A stretch of DNA of 64,000 bases from Aphelocoma coerulescens (lineage: Eukaryota; Chordata; Aves; Passeriformes; Corvidae). The translations under genes and the position numbers were made by a program. Of this stretch, positions 28,201-41,000 are shown in pieces (position 1 is the stretch's first letter; every line of letters starts with the position of its first letter). The notes below the pieces were generated by a model that worked only from the letters and a program-made list of their open reading frames with translations, searched no databases and was not told the origin of the DNA. The stretch lies in contig NC_091023.1 of NCBI RefSeq assembly GCF_041296385.1, forward strand, positions 21,790,924-21,854,923, in the 5' to 3' direction.

Positions 28201-31200
28201 TTCCTGCCAGGTATCACACTGCACCAGCTAAGAATACAAATGGAAGGGTCACATATGCAAACATTGTATTTACATTATTATAGCAAAAAGAGATCCAAAC
28301 TTACACTTGTCATTGACAATCATAACTTATTTTTATAATATCCTATCCATGAGCCACAGATTATTTTTCTGACAACAATCTAGGGAAAAATAGCTAGATA
28401 AGAATTTGACTGTAATAAATTGGGACTATTTCATTTAAAAACAATGTAAGACTTGGCAGAAAGATCAGCCCACCAAACACAGCTTCAACTTTCAAATGTT
28501 GTTTTTCAAGCATGGGCAGAGTTAACAAGTTATCTTTTTTCTTTTTTTTTTTTCTATTTTATCAATTCTTTCCTTTGAGCTTGACATGGCCAAGAGCTGG
28601 GCAAGCAGCTCCCTCTGGTGCTGAATCAACGAGGCTCTCCAAGTTTTACAGACCTTGTTCTCTGTATTTTGGTTTAGGACCTGATTACTGAAACTCAGCA
28701 TTATGCACGACTGGCTTTGATAATCTGCAAAATTATTTGTTTTCATACCGAGGCTTAGGTAAGCAGTGAAATTGTCTTCAGAGAGACAGCTCTGAAAGCA
28801 CCACACTGCTCACTATGGTGTCATCACGTGACATCTTAAAACCAAAAATAAGACAGGACTTGGTAGCATTTAAACACAACCCACTGCTTTGATTAAGAAC
28901 CAGCTTGAATATTTGAACCATCAAGTATCTTCTGAGTTAGAGTGAGACTGCAGCTCAAGTATATTATCAGCCAAACGTCAAGCAGCTTCCTGCACTAAGA
29001 CCAAGCACAACTTTTTGTGCTTAGAATTACACATTTTGGTATTTATATTTTTTAGTTCTACTAGAACTTTCACTCTCTGTGAAACTAAGCCACTGTAGTA
29101 CTGCAGTTAGTACTTCTCTGAATTTCTGACCCTGCATAAAATATGGACAAGAGGTGTAATAGTTGGCCACAGATGTTGTCATCACAGTTTTATGGTGGTT
29201 AAAGTTGTGTCACAATTTTCGTTACATTTTCCTAATTAGTCAGAGTTATTTTTAAAATGTGAAAAAATTGTACATATAAATTTGTACCTAGGTTATAATT
29301 CTCAGGGAAATATGTTTATATCCAGGGAGAAAATGAAATTTTAAATACTTATTAACAGAGAATTTTAAAAATCTAACTGGATTCTAATTCATCAGAAATG
29401 CTGATTTCTTTCACAAATATAATCTGGGTTTAGAATAATTTTTTTTTTTTTTTTAAGAAACAATCATTTTATGAATGGGCAGAACCACATACATAGGGAT
29501 GCTTTGCTATTTTGGAAGAAGCATGCTTGAGCAGAATTAAATACTGCTGCTTCACAAGAGCTGAAGAGCATCCATCAGGGTGCTACATGATTTCCCCATG
29601 TCAAATCCTCCTAATTTTCAAAGATCATTACAAAGGGGCAGGCTCACAAGAGGGGACCATTCTTTGCACTGCTGGTGTCTGAACCACAAAGAGATGCCAA
29701 ATGAAGACAGACCTGTTGCTCCCCTATTAATAGGAGGTTTAATATTTTCTTGCTTTATCTGCCAGAGCCTTTATACAAAATCTCCAAACTTTTTAACTAT
29801 GCAGTGTTATACATAATGATTTGAAGAGGCAGCACTGTATTTTTTCCATCTGCAGCGAGCTTTCCAAGCATTCATTAATGCTCACAGCATCTCAGGGTAG
29901 TAGTTCAATTTATGGATGGGAAAACAAAATAGATTGAGTGCTGGAATTAATTTTAATGTCAGTGCCAAGAAAAGGAATGAAAGTGCTCCAGAGTGTTTCT
30001 TCCTTGTGGACATGCAGCAGCTGAAGCCTCAGACATGGGGCTGCTTCAGAAATCTGACCCAGCACAGTTGCTGCATCTCAGCCCCAGCAACTGGGTGGAA
30101 AGTAGGGAAAGCAAAGCCTCTGTATCCTTCTGGTGAACTGGGTATGGATAAAAGGGGGAAAAAGGAAAAATAGGGGGGAAAAAAGGACAAAGAAAAATGG
30201 GGACAAGAATGATGGAGATGCAAAATGTTGCTAAACAGTCAAAAAGGAAAGCTGTGGCACCCTTTAAAGTCTTCTCCACCATTAAGCCTCCAAATGCTAC
30301 AAAATTTATGTTCGGGTAGTGATCTTGCTCCTCATTATCGCAGCAAACTTACTAAAATACAGAAACTTAAGAGTCAAGCTTGGCCTCAGCAACAAGATTC
30401 AAAACCATCAAGAGCTGCAAGAGTGCAAAATGATGGATGTGAACAAAGAGCAGTGAAATCAGTAAGGTTTGCATGCTCTAAAAATTGTTCTGCTCTTAAA
30501 TGTTAGCAGCATATGTTCCAAAACAACAGAAAATCTTTTTCTTCAACGGCCTCTTTAAAGGGTATTTGTAGTCAGTGTTGGTCAATCTGTGCTAAGACCT
30601 TCACTTGCCAAATGGTATTTGTCTCTGTGTAGACCATAATGTGCCAAACATAGGCTAAAAGTCAATATATATTTTTATATTTGGAATTGTTTGAGAACAA
30701 GCAAAATAAATAGCAGAGAAAAGTGGTGTTAACCATGCACTTACCATTAATTCATTAAAGACACAAAAGTTGACAAAGTCACAGTGTGATTAAATGAAAT
30801 GCTATTTCTTCATGCTGCATCTTTTGTTGTACATATTAAGGCCAATAATAGTGCTGCAATCTCCATGTATTCACACTGAAATTTGAATCAGACCACACAT
30901 CATTTCTGTTGTGTTTCTGCATTGCCAAAAAGCATAGTGCAAGTATGTATCTATATATAATTATTATGCTTTAACTGAGCCTACCTAAGATGAGAAAAGT
31001 TCTCAAATGTTTGATGATTTTCTTTTTAGAAGTGTCTCCAGATGTTTATTTCCCTGAGCATGCTGAATTTATCTTTCTGACCACTCTACTTTCACACAAT
31101 CTTCCAGTTCGCCCACAATTTACGGTGCTTTCCCATGTTGTGAACACTCAGACTCAGTGCAACTGTGGTAAATCATGTGATAAGAACTCAGAGTGAAGCC

Positions 31201-34200
31201 TGAATTCCTTGGAACACAAGAAGTATTTATATTTTCATCACCTTCTTGTGCATTGTCTTGTGCAAGGAATACAAACAACAATTAATAGAACCTCTGAACT
31301 CAGCTCATCTATAACTTAGTAACATCTAATTTTCATTTTACTGCAATATAAATTGCTACCTGGCTGTGTCTTTCAGTAAAACTTCATCTGCTTTTAATTT
31401 TAATTGTCCAATAAATATGTTCAATTGGCACCAGTCCAATTTTTTTCTGTATTTATGTGTTTGGGTTGAGGTTTTTTTTAATAACTTCAAATATGTCTCA
31501 TCCAGAGGTGATGTTCTATCAAAAATAACAGATAAGCCAATTCTGAATAGCTGTTGAGTAAGATAAAAGGCAGGAGTCAAAAAAAGTACCTGTAAATAAA
31601 TCCCTACTTTCTTCAGATGAACTTCCACCATAGGGAGTGCTGGAAAATAACTCCACAAAACATTAACAAAATTTCTACATCAAATTTATATTTCAAAATT
31701 CAGAAAACCCCTGTGCTGTTTTCTGGCAACTGGGATGGAAAGTCCCCCATCCTCTTCAGAGGATCAGTTCACACTCCCTCTTTTCCTTCCTGTGAATAAT
31801 AAAGTTCCTCTTGGTAGGAAATGGATCAAATCCTAAATAAATAAATAAGAGCATCTGGTATTTATTTATCCCAGTCCTTGGAAATTTTATGCTAATTGCA
31901 GTTCTGTTACTAAGGCTCTGGAAAATGTAGTTGGGGTTATATTATTTTACTGGAATTCACAGATAGAAATGCTTTCTTTCCCAGTGTTTCTCCCCTCTGT
32001 TTAGTATCTGAAGTTGGTACTCTCACAGTATATGGAGTTAGTAAACTGAGTAACAATACAGCTGACCCGTTCCTACTATTATGCTCAATTATTTGCAATT
32101 TATCAATACAAAATTCAGTATATCATCTTCTCTGGCACCTCTTCTTTCTAGCTTCATTCTCCCTACTTTCAGTCCCCTCATCTTTCCCATCCTCCTCTTC
32201 CTACTGTGCAGGTGACCTGAACAGCCCCTTCCTCCACAGAGAAAATATATCTGAAAACTTCCCCCAAACCACAGTCAAGAGACTTGTTTCCATTGATAAA
32301 AGGACAACATTTCATTTTGGAAATATACTTTGAGGTAAACACATACTTAAAAACCTAGAAAGACTTCAAATAATTTCTTTTTTCTTCCTGACTTTGCAAA
32401 AAGTTCTGCAGCCCCCAAGACTCAGGCACAGGTATTGCTGTTTCCTAGAAAGTTGCAGAAATCAGCCTCACATCTGGTATCACAACAACCTGGTCTTTTC
32501 CATAACTAAAATTGGTCTCTCGTGAAACTTTAATCCTATTTATGCAAAGCTATAGTCTTCACTGGATATACAGCAGATTTCTGGCAATTACACCTCCCCC
32601 CCACATGGACCTCCACAGACAGATGTTGAACTTAAAGCTTGGACCAACAATACATGGAGCCCAGGAGAAATCTCTCCAGCTGTCAGCAGTAGCAAACTCT
32701 TACCCTTGTGCACTGAGAAGTTTTGATATGAGTGAGACACAGTTTTCCAACTTGTAACATGAGAAAATGCATGCCCTATGCAAGCCTGCAGTTTTAATCT
32801 GGTTTTCTATCTCAGCAAGATGTACACAACCAGGCTTTGTGTGCACTTCTACACATTTCTCAATCAGTTGGTAATTCACTCCAAATTCTCTGAGGAACAT
32901 GCAAATTTGCTGACAGCAATTGAGAGAACAGGTATGAGGAGCTCTGCAAGACTGAATGATTCAGTCAACTTCTCTTAAATGAAAAAAAAAAAAAAAAAGA
33001 ACTGCAACACGTTACTGGGCATGCAAAAGAAAGAAAGCACTCATCAGTGTTTTAACTGGGGAAGGGTTTGACTCTAGTAGACATAAATCTCTGGGAAAGC
33101 AGCTTTCATCAGTTCTGGCATATCTAAACCAACATGAACACCACATGGAATGGTCACAACTTTAGTGTACTTTACTGAGCTCATCCTGCTGACTGTGATG
33201 GGACTGTGGGAGCATAGAAGCAACAGAATCTGGCCACATATCCCACTTGGTTTCTCTGCACCTCCTGCCCTTGCAGGTGGAATGCTCATCACAGCGTGGA
33301 TCACACAGCCAGCAGTATACCCAGACTGAAGGGGTCTGACTGGGCAGGTGCCCCAGAGTGTCCCACTGCTCCATAGAGAGGAGGGCTCATCACCTGAAAG
33401 TCTTTGGCTGAGGCCAGGCTGGTGATCCAGCATCTCCACAACCACTAAATGAGCATTTGACAGCCCATACCACTCATGGAACTCGTAAAACCACTACCAA
33501 AAGTAGATAAATGTTGTTATGCACACTTCTGTTTCTTTCAGTGAAACTTATTTCTGCCAGGTTTCAAACTCTTTTTTTCTTTACGCATTCATTCTTTTTT
33601 CTCAAGAACATCTGCAACTTTTTTAGAAGTTTTATACCCATCTGGAGGCTACAGCCTGGAACAGAGCAACAAAGGCCACAAGTCCACTACTGACACTGAC
33701 TATTGTACCACTGCCAATCTCAGATTACTCCCATTTCAGGTGCTCTCCATCACAAATAATCAGGATATTGGTAGCTCCTCACAACTGAAAAGCACTATGA
33801 GATTTCAAGTAAAAATTGAAGTGGGATCAAACTGCGCCATTAGTAACTGCATGGACTTGGGTACAATAAATGGATTTCCCTGGAAGACCCCAGTTTTTCA
33901 TTGCAAAATTACAGACTCTCATCCTATGGATTAAAGAACAAGAGTTCTGTAAATACTGTTTATCATCTGAAAAAAAAAAAAAAAAACCAAACCCAAGGCT
34001 AATTTAACAGCAAGAATTAAATAGGAAGTGTATGGCACCTCTACCAGAAATTATGGTTGTAGATTTAATTTGCCATACGCCTTGATCAGCAACAGGCTCC
34101 AACCAGTCACGAATCACTGTTGACCCATGAACTCGAGCATTTGCTTACAACTCACTGCTGCTTAAGGAATTATCATTATTACAGTGTATGGGGACAAGCA

Positions 34201-35879
34201 TGCTCAAAGAGAAAAGCAAACAGGAAGATAAACAAAGAACTTATTCAAGCAATGACCTGTCATTTCAAGAACTAGATTATGCTCAAATGCACACACGATA
34301 CAAACGATAATGAACAGTAACAAGGGATGCAGACAACCCGTCTAGTGAGTCACCAATTCAGTTCTCTAAATGTTCCTGATGCTCAGAGGAAAGACATTTT
34401 AAAAGCTCAAATGCAAGTCTGCTCTCATTGAGTGGCTGTTCCTTGGCAATGAGGGAATGACAAGGGCTGTACCAATGACACAACAGGAAACACTCCTTGA
34501 CCCTTTCCAGCTTATGGAGATAAACAGCAAACTTTCTAACCCTGACAAATTAACTTTAAATAAGAAACACTGGCATCAAAGTTACCATCTAAATTGACCA
34601 ATTGCACGGTCAGAAACTCTTATTGAAAACATCTTTATATATAGATTCATGAAGGCTATGAAAATTTTTGCTTGAATAAGGAGAGTAGGATTGAACTCAG
34701 CATCTCTGAACTATTTCATGGTAATAAAACACTCCATTCAGAGGGGCTCAGAGAAAGCACTAAAATCTACATACATTTCATGAAATAACTTCTCAGATTT
34801 GGTTCCATTAACTTTACTCAAATGCCTACTCAGCAGCCTCAAGAAGTTCAATCTTCCCAGACTGAACAAAATAAAACCATGGCAACAATTTCTGACAGAC
34901 TCAGCATGTCTATATAATGGTATTATGTTCAGCAACTATTGACCCAAACATGTGGTGAACTGAACCAGCACCTGTTCAACCTCTGATTAATGCTTTTGCA
35001 CAGTGAAGGATTTATGGGCAGCGTTAAATGGGTCTCTAACAGAACACACAGTGAGCTATGCATGTGATATATGTAATTACAGATGGTTTTGCATGACCAG
35101 TTGCAGACCATGTTAAAGACAGTGGAAAGAGAACTCAGGCAAATAAAAATCCTGTGGCTTAAAAATTCTGTTAGAACAGCCAAACTTGAGTCCTTTCCTC
35201 ATAGCACATTTCCCTTCATAAGTAGATCACCCATATTTCATTCCAGCTTTTTCAGTACAGCTTGACTGTAAATAATGGCTGAAAAAAGATGTGTTCATGA
35301 AAGCAGAAGAAGGTGGAAATAAAGCAACAGGAAAGGATGACACAAAAGAGGAGCTGTCCTCACAGCGCTGTAGGAACACTGCTCCACTCTGCTGAAGGAT
35401 TGAACTCCTCAGCTCCTGCCTGAGAAGGTTTAAAAAGCTGATGATAGAATCATCAAGATTACAAAAAATAAAACCAAACTAACTTCATTTTCTTGTGTTT
35501 TAATCAAAACATGTAATCAGAAGGCCTAAGTGATGATTACCTCCTGCTTTCAGCCTAAGTGACTGAAGCAGCCTGTTCAGTGGGGTTTCACTCTTTCCAG
35601 TGCTAGGGAAGGTGTCCCTTCCCCACACAGGTATGCTCGCACACTACGCTCACTTCCCAGTCACCTGATCTGATTCCAAAGGAGAGGACAGCAGCCATCC
35701 ACAGCTGAGACACTCCATGGGAGTTCAGTAAACATGGGACCCATAGCAAGAAAGCCACTTTTCAGTAATGGCACCTTTATTTGCACAAATATGTTCACAA
35801 CTGTTAATGCAACTAATTATCGGGACCAGGAGATACCCAGCAAAAGACTAAAAATTGCCTTTGCTGGAACACAATTCAT
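25265..35879. other. AT-rich non-coding DNA with simple repeats, no gene recognised
   Basis: No gene is recognised. Visible simple sequence: a 9-bp inverted repeat at 27402-27433, a GT-rich patch near 27575-27605, T-rich tracts at 28535-28553 and 29439-29454, a short (AAAT)n at 31834-31849, and A17 tracts at 32982-32998 and 33970-33986. The sequence upstream of the two A tracts does not resemble a spliced gene copy, so I do not call processed pseudogenes. The block 25975-26120 reads like slowly evolving non-coding DNA, but that is an impression only. Confidence 0.5.
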
Positions 35880-35884
35880 TTAGA

Positions 35885-36060
35885 TGATTTATGGACTTCT
35901 TTATTGTTAGCGTCACAAGAGCTTTTTCAAAACAAGAGAAATCATTAAATCCCATAAAACACGGGCTATTGCTGCCGTTAGCTGGTAATTGATATCCTTG
36001 CCCGTGCCATTTATATCCCTAAATGGAGCTGATAAAACAAAAATTAGTAAAGCGTGCTGA
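35885..36060. promoter_or_regulatory. Candidate conserved regulatory block near the CpG island
   Basis: This AT-rich, low-repeat block lies about 1.2 kb from the CpG island. It contains homeodomain-type cores (TAATTG at 35987-35992) and a perfect 7-bp inverted repeat, CCATTTA at 36007-36013 and TAAATGG at 36020-36026, separated by 6 bases; the left arm resembles half of an SRF/MEF2-type site. Its texture resembles vertebrate conserved non-coding elements. This is inference: conservation cannot be measured from one sequence. Confidence 0.25.
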
Positions 36061-37030
36061 CGGAGAGCAGCCTGCAGCATCCCGGAGGGAAGCAGGGGAT
36101 CCTTCCCTCCTTCCCAGCAGGAATCGCTCCCCCACTGCATCCCACAACCCCGGGGAGCCCCGATATGGCCAAAAACCAGGCTCAGCCCTAGGGAACTGCT
36201 GGTGAGGAGGAGGGAACAGGGAGGGGAGTTCGTTTGCTTTTAGAGGGAGAACCTGATTATTATACACCACCCCCCGCCCACCCCGGTTTTCCCTCGGGGA
36301 ATTTTAACTACTTCTCTCTCCTTTTTAAAGGCAAATCTTTTTTTAAAAAAAGCTTTTGTATTGCAATTTTCTATGGCTTTGGTGGTTTTTTTTCAGGAAT
36401 CCTGCTGGGTAGAGAAAGTGCAAGGTAAGAAATAATTTTAAACAGAGGATTGGTGGTTTTAAGCAGTCACCGAATAACAGCCAAAACATGTGCACAGTCA
36501 AGAAACTCTCAAATCCTGAGCAGCCAGGGAGAAGGAATGTATATTTTAGTGATGGAAAACAGGCAGATGTATTAGAAATGACTCAGAAGGACGGGAGAAC
36601 AGCACTGAAAATGCAAATAAATCAGCTCAGATTCTATGGAATGAAAAAAATAAAGAAAAGCTGCTGATAACCCTGAGCAAATGCTGCTGCCTCAAAGACA
36701 GAAATAGCTCCCTTACCTTATTCCTAATCCTTGTTTGCACCTGCTCTGCAATCATAAATACTTCGAGGTGCTTAACATGGAGCTAAATTGATGGCTGAAT
36801 TTAAGAATTTCTTCGTTCACCTCATTTACAGTTAAAAGGAGATTTTTTAGGATCGTCCTCCTCAGCATCCATTAGCTTCCCAAAATTCGCATTTTCTTGT
36901 TAAAAAAAAAAAAAAAGGCAAAAAATACAGTAAATCTATGTACAATCGGGCACTGTAATAGATCCAAAAAACCGGGAGCGGGGGAATCTGAGAGGTGTCA
37001 CTACAAACTTGGCAAGCAAAACGTATCCTC
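36061..37030. other. Upstream flank of the CpG island
   Basis: No gene is recognised. A moderately GC-rich patch with a few CpGs spans about 36060-36330, followed by AT-rich DNA and a run of 15 A at 36902-36916. It could belong to an extended promoter region. Confidence 0.4.
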
Positions 37031-37036
37031 AGCAGG

Positions 37037-37277
37037 AAGGAGAGAGAGAAAGAGAGAGAGAGAGGAGGAAAAAACCCTGCAAATCAAAATTCCCAGGGAG
37101 ATTTTGAAGGAAAAAAAAAAAAAAAAACCACAAAAAAAACCCAAACAAACAAAAAAAAAACCCAAAACACAACAACAAAAACCAAAACGCAGGGAGGAAA
37201 GACGTGTGAGGAGAGCACAAATGGGATGGCGGGACGTCTCCCAGCCAGCCATCCATCCATCTATCCATCCATCCGTC
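37037..37277. repeat. Compound low-complexity region: (GA)n, A-rich, (ATCC)n
   Basis: Three low-complexity tracts follow one another: a GA-rich tract at 37037-37066, an A-rich stretch with C interruptions at 37111-37190 that includes 17 consecutive A at 37111-37127, and imperfect (ATCC)n at 37250-37277. This composition, together with the GC-rich DNA beyond it, produces long open frames on both strands that are artefacts of sparse stop codons. Such purine/pyrimidine asymmetric tracts often flank bird CpG-island promoters. Confidence 0.85.
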
Positions 37278-37561
37278 AGCCGAGCAGCAGCCGCCCCCCG
37301 CGCCGCCGCTGCGGTGAAGCCGCGCTCCGCTCCCCGCGGCACCTGCGCGCTCACACCGCGCCCGTGCGCGCCCCCGCGGGGTCCGGGGGATGCGCGGAGA
37401 TGCTCGACCCCGCCGTGGGGGCCGGGGCGGCCGCGCAAAGTTTGCGCCGCTCTGCCCGCGTTAGGGTGCGGGGCGTTCGCGGTGCTCCGGGCGCAGCCGG
37501 GCGCGCTCAGTGCCCCGCGCTGCGCGGTGGGTCCGCTTCTGCTCCCACCGCTCCTCCCGTT
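37272..37561. promoter_or_regulatory. CpG island, probable promoter and first exon
   Basis: Within a CpG-poor window this roughly 290-bp block is very GC-rich and packed with CpG. It includes an Sp1-type GC box (GGGGCGG at 37424-37430) overlapping a NotI-type site (GCGGCCGC at 37427-37434). In vertebrates such blocks nearly always mark promoters, so a transcription start here is likely. Direction is not certain. On the plus strand an ATG at 37400 with a purine at -3 opens a frame that runs to 37858, but its later part passes through ordinary low-CpG DNA and resembles no protein I know. A minus-strand frame through the island is driven by low-complexity sequence. The island more likely carries a 5' untranslated exon of a gene whose coding exons lie elsewhere, or of a long non-coding RNA. 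Confidence 0.8.
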
Positions 37562-38033
37562 CCCAAGGCAGGCCAGGCGCAGGCTGGGTTAGGAAGGGTC
37601 AGAGACGCTGCTGTCTCTGGGCTTTCTCGCCTGAGGGCAAGCATTCCCCAGGAACCTGTTCCCAACAGGGCTGCCGGCCCTGGTTCCCTGGTGCACCTCC
37701 CATGCCCACACCCCTCACCCCAACCTGTCCCAAAAGGCTATAGGTGCGAGCACATCATCTCCCACTTCCCCCTCTCTCTTTTTTGCCTCCTGACCTGGTA
37801 CAGATTTCATCTGAAACTTTCCAAGAGCTTTAATTATTCTATTAATGTGCATCCATAAATATTCCAGCATTTCATGAGGCAAACAGCAATATACAGTCCA
37901 GGGATGTAAACAGAGGCACCAGGGGCTAGAGAGGGAGCAAATTACACACTGAAGGCATAGCAAGAGCTAAACCCGAATTGGTCAGTCTTGTTTTTCAGGG
38001 CTTTTCTAGGGAAGTTATTCTATGATATTTTAA
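37562..38033. other. Downstream flank of the CpG island
   Basis: GC content falls steadily and CpG disappears. No exon can be defined with confidence, and no terminator or polyadenylation signal stands out. Confidence 0.45.

Positions 38034-38060
<27 letters not shown>
38034..38060. repeat. Run of 27 T (poly-T tract)
   Basis: A pure homopolymer of 27 T is visible, flanked by AATT-type sequence on both sides. It could be the tail of an old minus-strand retrocopy, but the neighbouring sequence (38061-38230) shows no recognisable element. Confidence 0.95.
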
Positions 38061-38066
<6 letters not shown>

Positions 38067-41000
38067 AAAACAAGTTTCCTGGGAACAACTTGTGTCAGTA
38101 GATCACCGGGTTACTAGAGCAAGTGCCAATTTACAGTACCGTAGCAAGTCTCTCCTGCGAGTCCCTTACAAGCTTGTAGTCAGGCTAGAGAGGGAAAACA
38201 ACATTAAAAGTTCACAAGCATCTTAATTACTAGTGGTTTATAGCCATATCATTTGCATTTTTCAGCAAATGAAAAGCAAGTGTTTGGAGGTTTTTTTCTC
38301 CTTGACAAATTGGCAATCACAAAATGGTGCCCTGAGTGATGGAGACAAAATATCAGTCCATTCCAGTAGGGCAGGAAAAGACCAAGGGAAACAGACCTCC
38401 TGGCTCACTTGGGTGATCACAAATGGGATTTATAACTCGCTTTATCCCTCACAGCGTGCGTGGAAGAGGTTATCAGGGATGTGCAAGAAGACAGATGTGG
38501 AAGAACTTCAAGGGGAAGCACGAGATTCAAAATAAGCCTTAAGTATGGATGCAGAAGAGGCAGAGGTGAGGAGAGGGGAAGGCAAGAGGTGCAGTGAGGT
38601 CTTCCTAGGCAAAGTGGAAGGGTGGGAAGAAAGAAAGGCAAAACTCTTTAGGGCTTCCTCAACTGGAAAATATGTCCTTGTGAAGGACTATATCACACGC
38701 TATTTTCCAGTGAGGCAATCAAAATCACCGCCCAGCAATTGCGTATGGTTGAATTTTGAGGGCTGAAGGTGAAGGGCATTAAGCTCTCTTAACACCTTTT
38801 CCTCCCACAAAAGAAGAAAAAAAGCCTCTAAAAATCAAGGATTAATTTAAGGCTGAGTCCAGGAAAGATTATTCCCAATTCTTGTATGAGACACACATGT
38901 TTACAAGTAAAAGCCAAATACCACTCCTGAGAAATTGGTGCAAGTGGAAGCACAGTTTTATTCCTTAATGGCCATGTTGGATGCAGAGCCATCTGGAAAG
39001 CCTGTAGAGATTCCAAAGACAGCACCTGTTTGTCAAACATGATGCAGTTTTGAAGTCCTCAGATAGTATGACTAACAGGGTTCCAACCCAGAATGCTTTT
39101 CCCAAAGTCCAGTGCATGAAAATATTTGGTTTGTTTCTATTTTTTAATTAAACAAGACCTTGATTCATCCTCTGGAGCAACATTTGTGACTTTGGAATAT
39201 GCATTCTCATCTTGAGCTGCTGTTGAATGGCTATGACAGCAAGGGCAGATGCTCCCATCTGCTGTGTGGGCACTGGGTGGAGCAGAACAAGCCCCAAAAA
39301 TGGATTGGCAGATGCAGCACCTCTATTGCACCTCTGATGGTCTCTGGGAAAGGCAGTCCCCTCCCCACATGTGCACCACAAAGATAGGTGGGCACTTTTC
39401 TCCACACGCTCAGGTGGAGCCACGGATGTTGTGAGGAGAGAGGAGCTGCAGAGAGAAAGGACAGAGCTGGGAGCAGCTGTTCCATACAGCGTGGTACCTT
39501 CTGCAGCGTGGGATTTTCGGCTGGGAATCTGTGCAGTTGTTTTAGCTTGTGAAAATGGGCCATCAGCCCTTCAGTCCCAACACTGGCAGCAGGAGAGGGC
39601 CTGCGCTGGGGCAGACACAAAGGGAACAGGAAGGCAGGTGCAGGGGAGAGCTCTGTGTGTCAGGAAGGTAAGCCAGACATTTCTGAAGCGATCGTTAATT
39701 TGGCATTCCCATCTTGAGAAGCAGATTTAACCTTCTGGCCAATAAATTATCCACATAATCCCCACCACTGCAATGCCTGAATTCCTTTAGAGCTTTAAAC
39801 TGGGCATCCAGATGGATCAGGTTCACAAAGTCTCTGTGTAAGGCTGGCGGCTTCAGGCTCGCTCAGGTTCTGCTGCGGGTGGAAATTCGAATGTAACACG
39901 GCCTCACATATCAGTTCTACCTTTCAGAATGAGGGTGATTTGTCAGGATTAGCCTCAGGGGTATTTCTAATACCTTCCCTTTACTTGCAGTGATTAAACA
40001 GGATTGAAAACATATTCCAGCCTCTTCTAACTCCTACATCTTTTGCTGGGGATTTATATGGAAGGGAAGATGCTGTAAGGCAGCAAGTACCTAATATATC
40101 TCCCAAGGACAACATAAAGTCACTTTATTAATACAAGTTTACCCTTCCCCAGCTTGTAATAGTAGTTCTTTGTTACCACGTGGGTCTTGCCACATTAACA
40201 CTCAACCAGAACCACCCCACCAAATTTTATGAAGAATAATGGAAAATAATTCTATGGTTTACTGACCAAAAGTAAAAAGAGAAGACTTCCACGCTTAATG
40301 CAATCATCTCTGCTTCTGTGAGACAGAAGAAATGAAGGTGCCCTAAACATGACAAACAGAAAATGATATGTACAAAAATAGGGGAAGAGAACTGCATAAT
40401 AAAGCTGTCTTTTGTGACTGTCCAAGGGAGACTGAAAAGGCTGAAAATGAATTGCAGAAAGGATGACTTTGAAAAGAAATTGTCAGCTTGCTTAGCTCCC
40501 AAATTCACATCCTCATCCACAACCCTTTTGACACAAAGCAAAATGCAGATGGCCCAGGAGTTTTGAGGCAGAGGATAAGACCTTGATGCTTTCTTTTTGG
40601 ATTAATTTCTTATTCACTACATGACTGTAGCCTAAAGTTTCATCACAGCAGGAGTTACATCAATAAGAGATATATAATTATGCATATCAAATATCAATAA
40701 GTTATTGGCAAATATATTAAAGGGAGTGCAACTTCATACTTTGTGAAAATGGTTTGATTTTCAAGGGTGCTGGGCAGCTGAAGGCCTCCTGACAGTAAAT
40801 TATGGAAAAGTGAGGGACAACTTATCTCAGAAACAATGCCCAACTGTTTCTTGAAGTGCTTAAACTTCAGCTTTCATTTTCCCTTTTCTTCTTTTGACTA
40901 TAAACATTTATTTCCCCTTCTTTGAATAATGCATACTAATCTCTAAAACAAATCTTATCATGATTCTGGTAGAAGCAGATGTGATTCCCAAGACATTCTA

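Noticed and set aside
33074..33445. Minus-strand open frame of 123 codons
   Set aside because: No motif, overlapping frames present, length compatible with chance in a GC-richer patch.
33500..33986. Possible processed pseudogene ending in A17 at 33970
   Set aside because: No polyadenylation signal at the right distance, no open frame of note and no recognisable parent gene; bare A tracts are common in this window.
37001..37438. Minus-strand open frame of 145 codons through the same region
   Set aside because: It reads poly-F and poly-S from the A-rich and GA-rich tracts and has no domain character.
36995..37858. Long plus-strand open frame of 287 codons through the CpG island
   Set aside because: Its first half is translated from (GA)n, A-rich and (ATCC)n low-complexity DNA and the middle from GC-rich sequence where stops are rare. 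Overlapping frames exist in another phase and on the minus strand. No family resemblance.
38017..38026. ATTCTATGAT, resembling a plus-strand CR1 3' terminus next to the T27 tract
   Set aside because: The sequence upstream shows none of the CR1 3' untranslated landmarks; a ten-base match is expected by chance.
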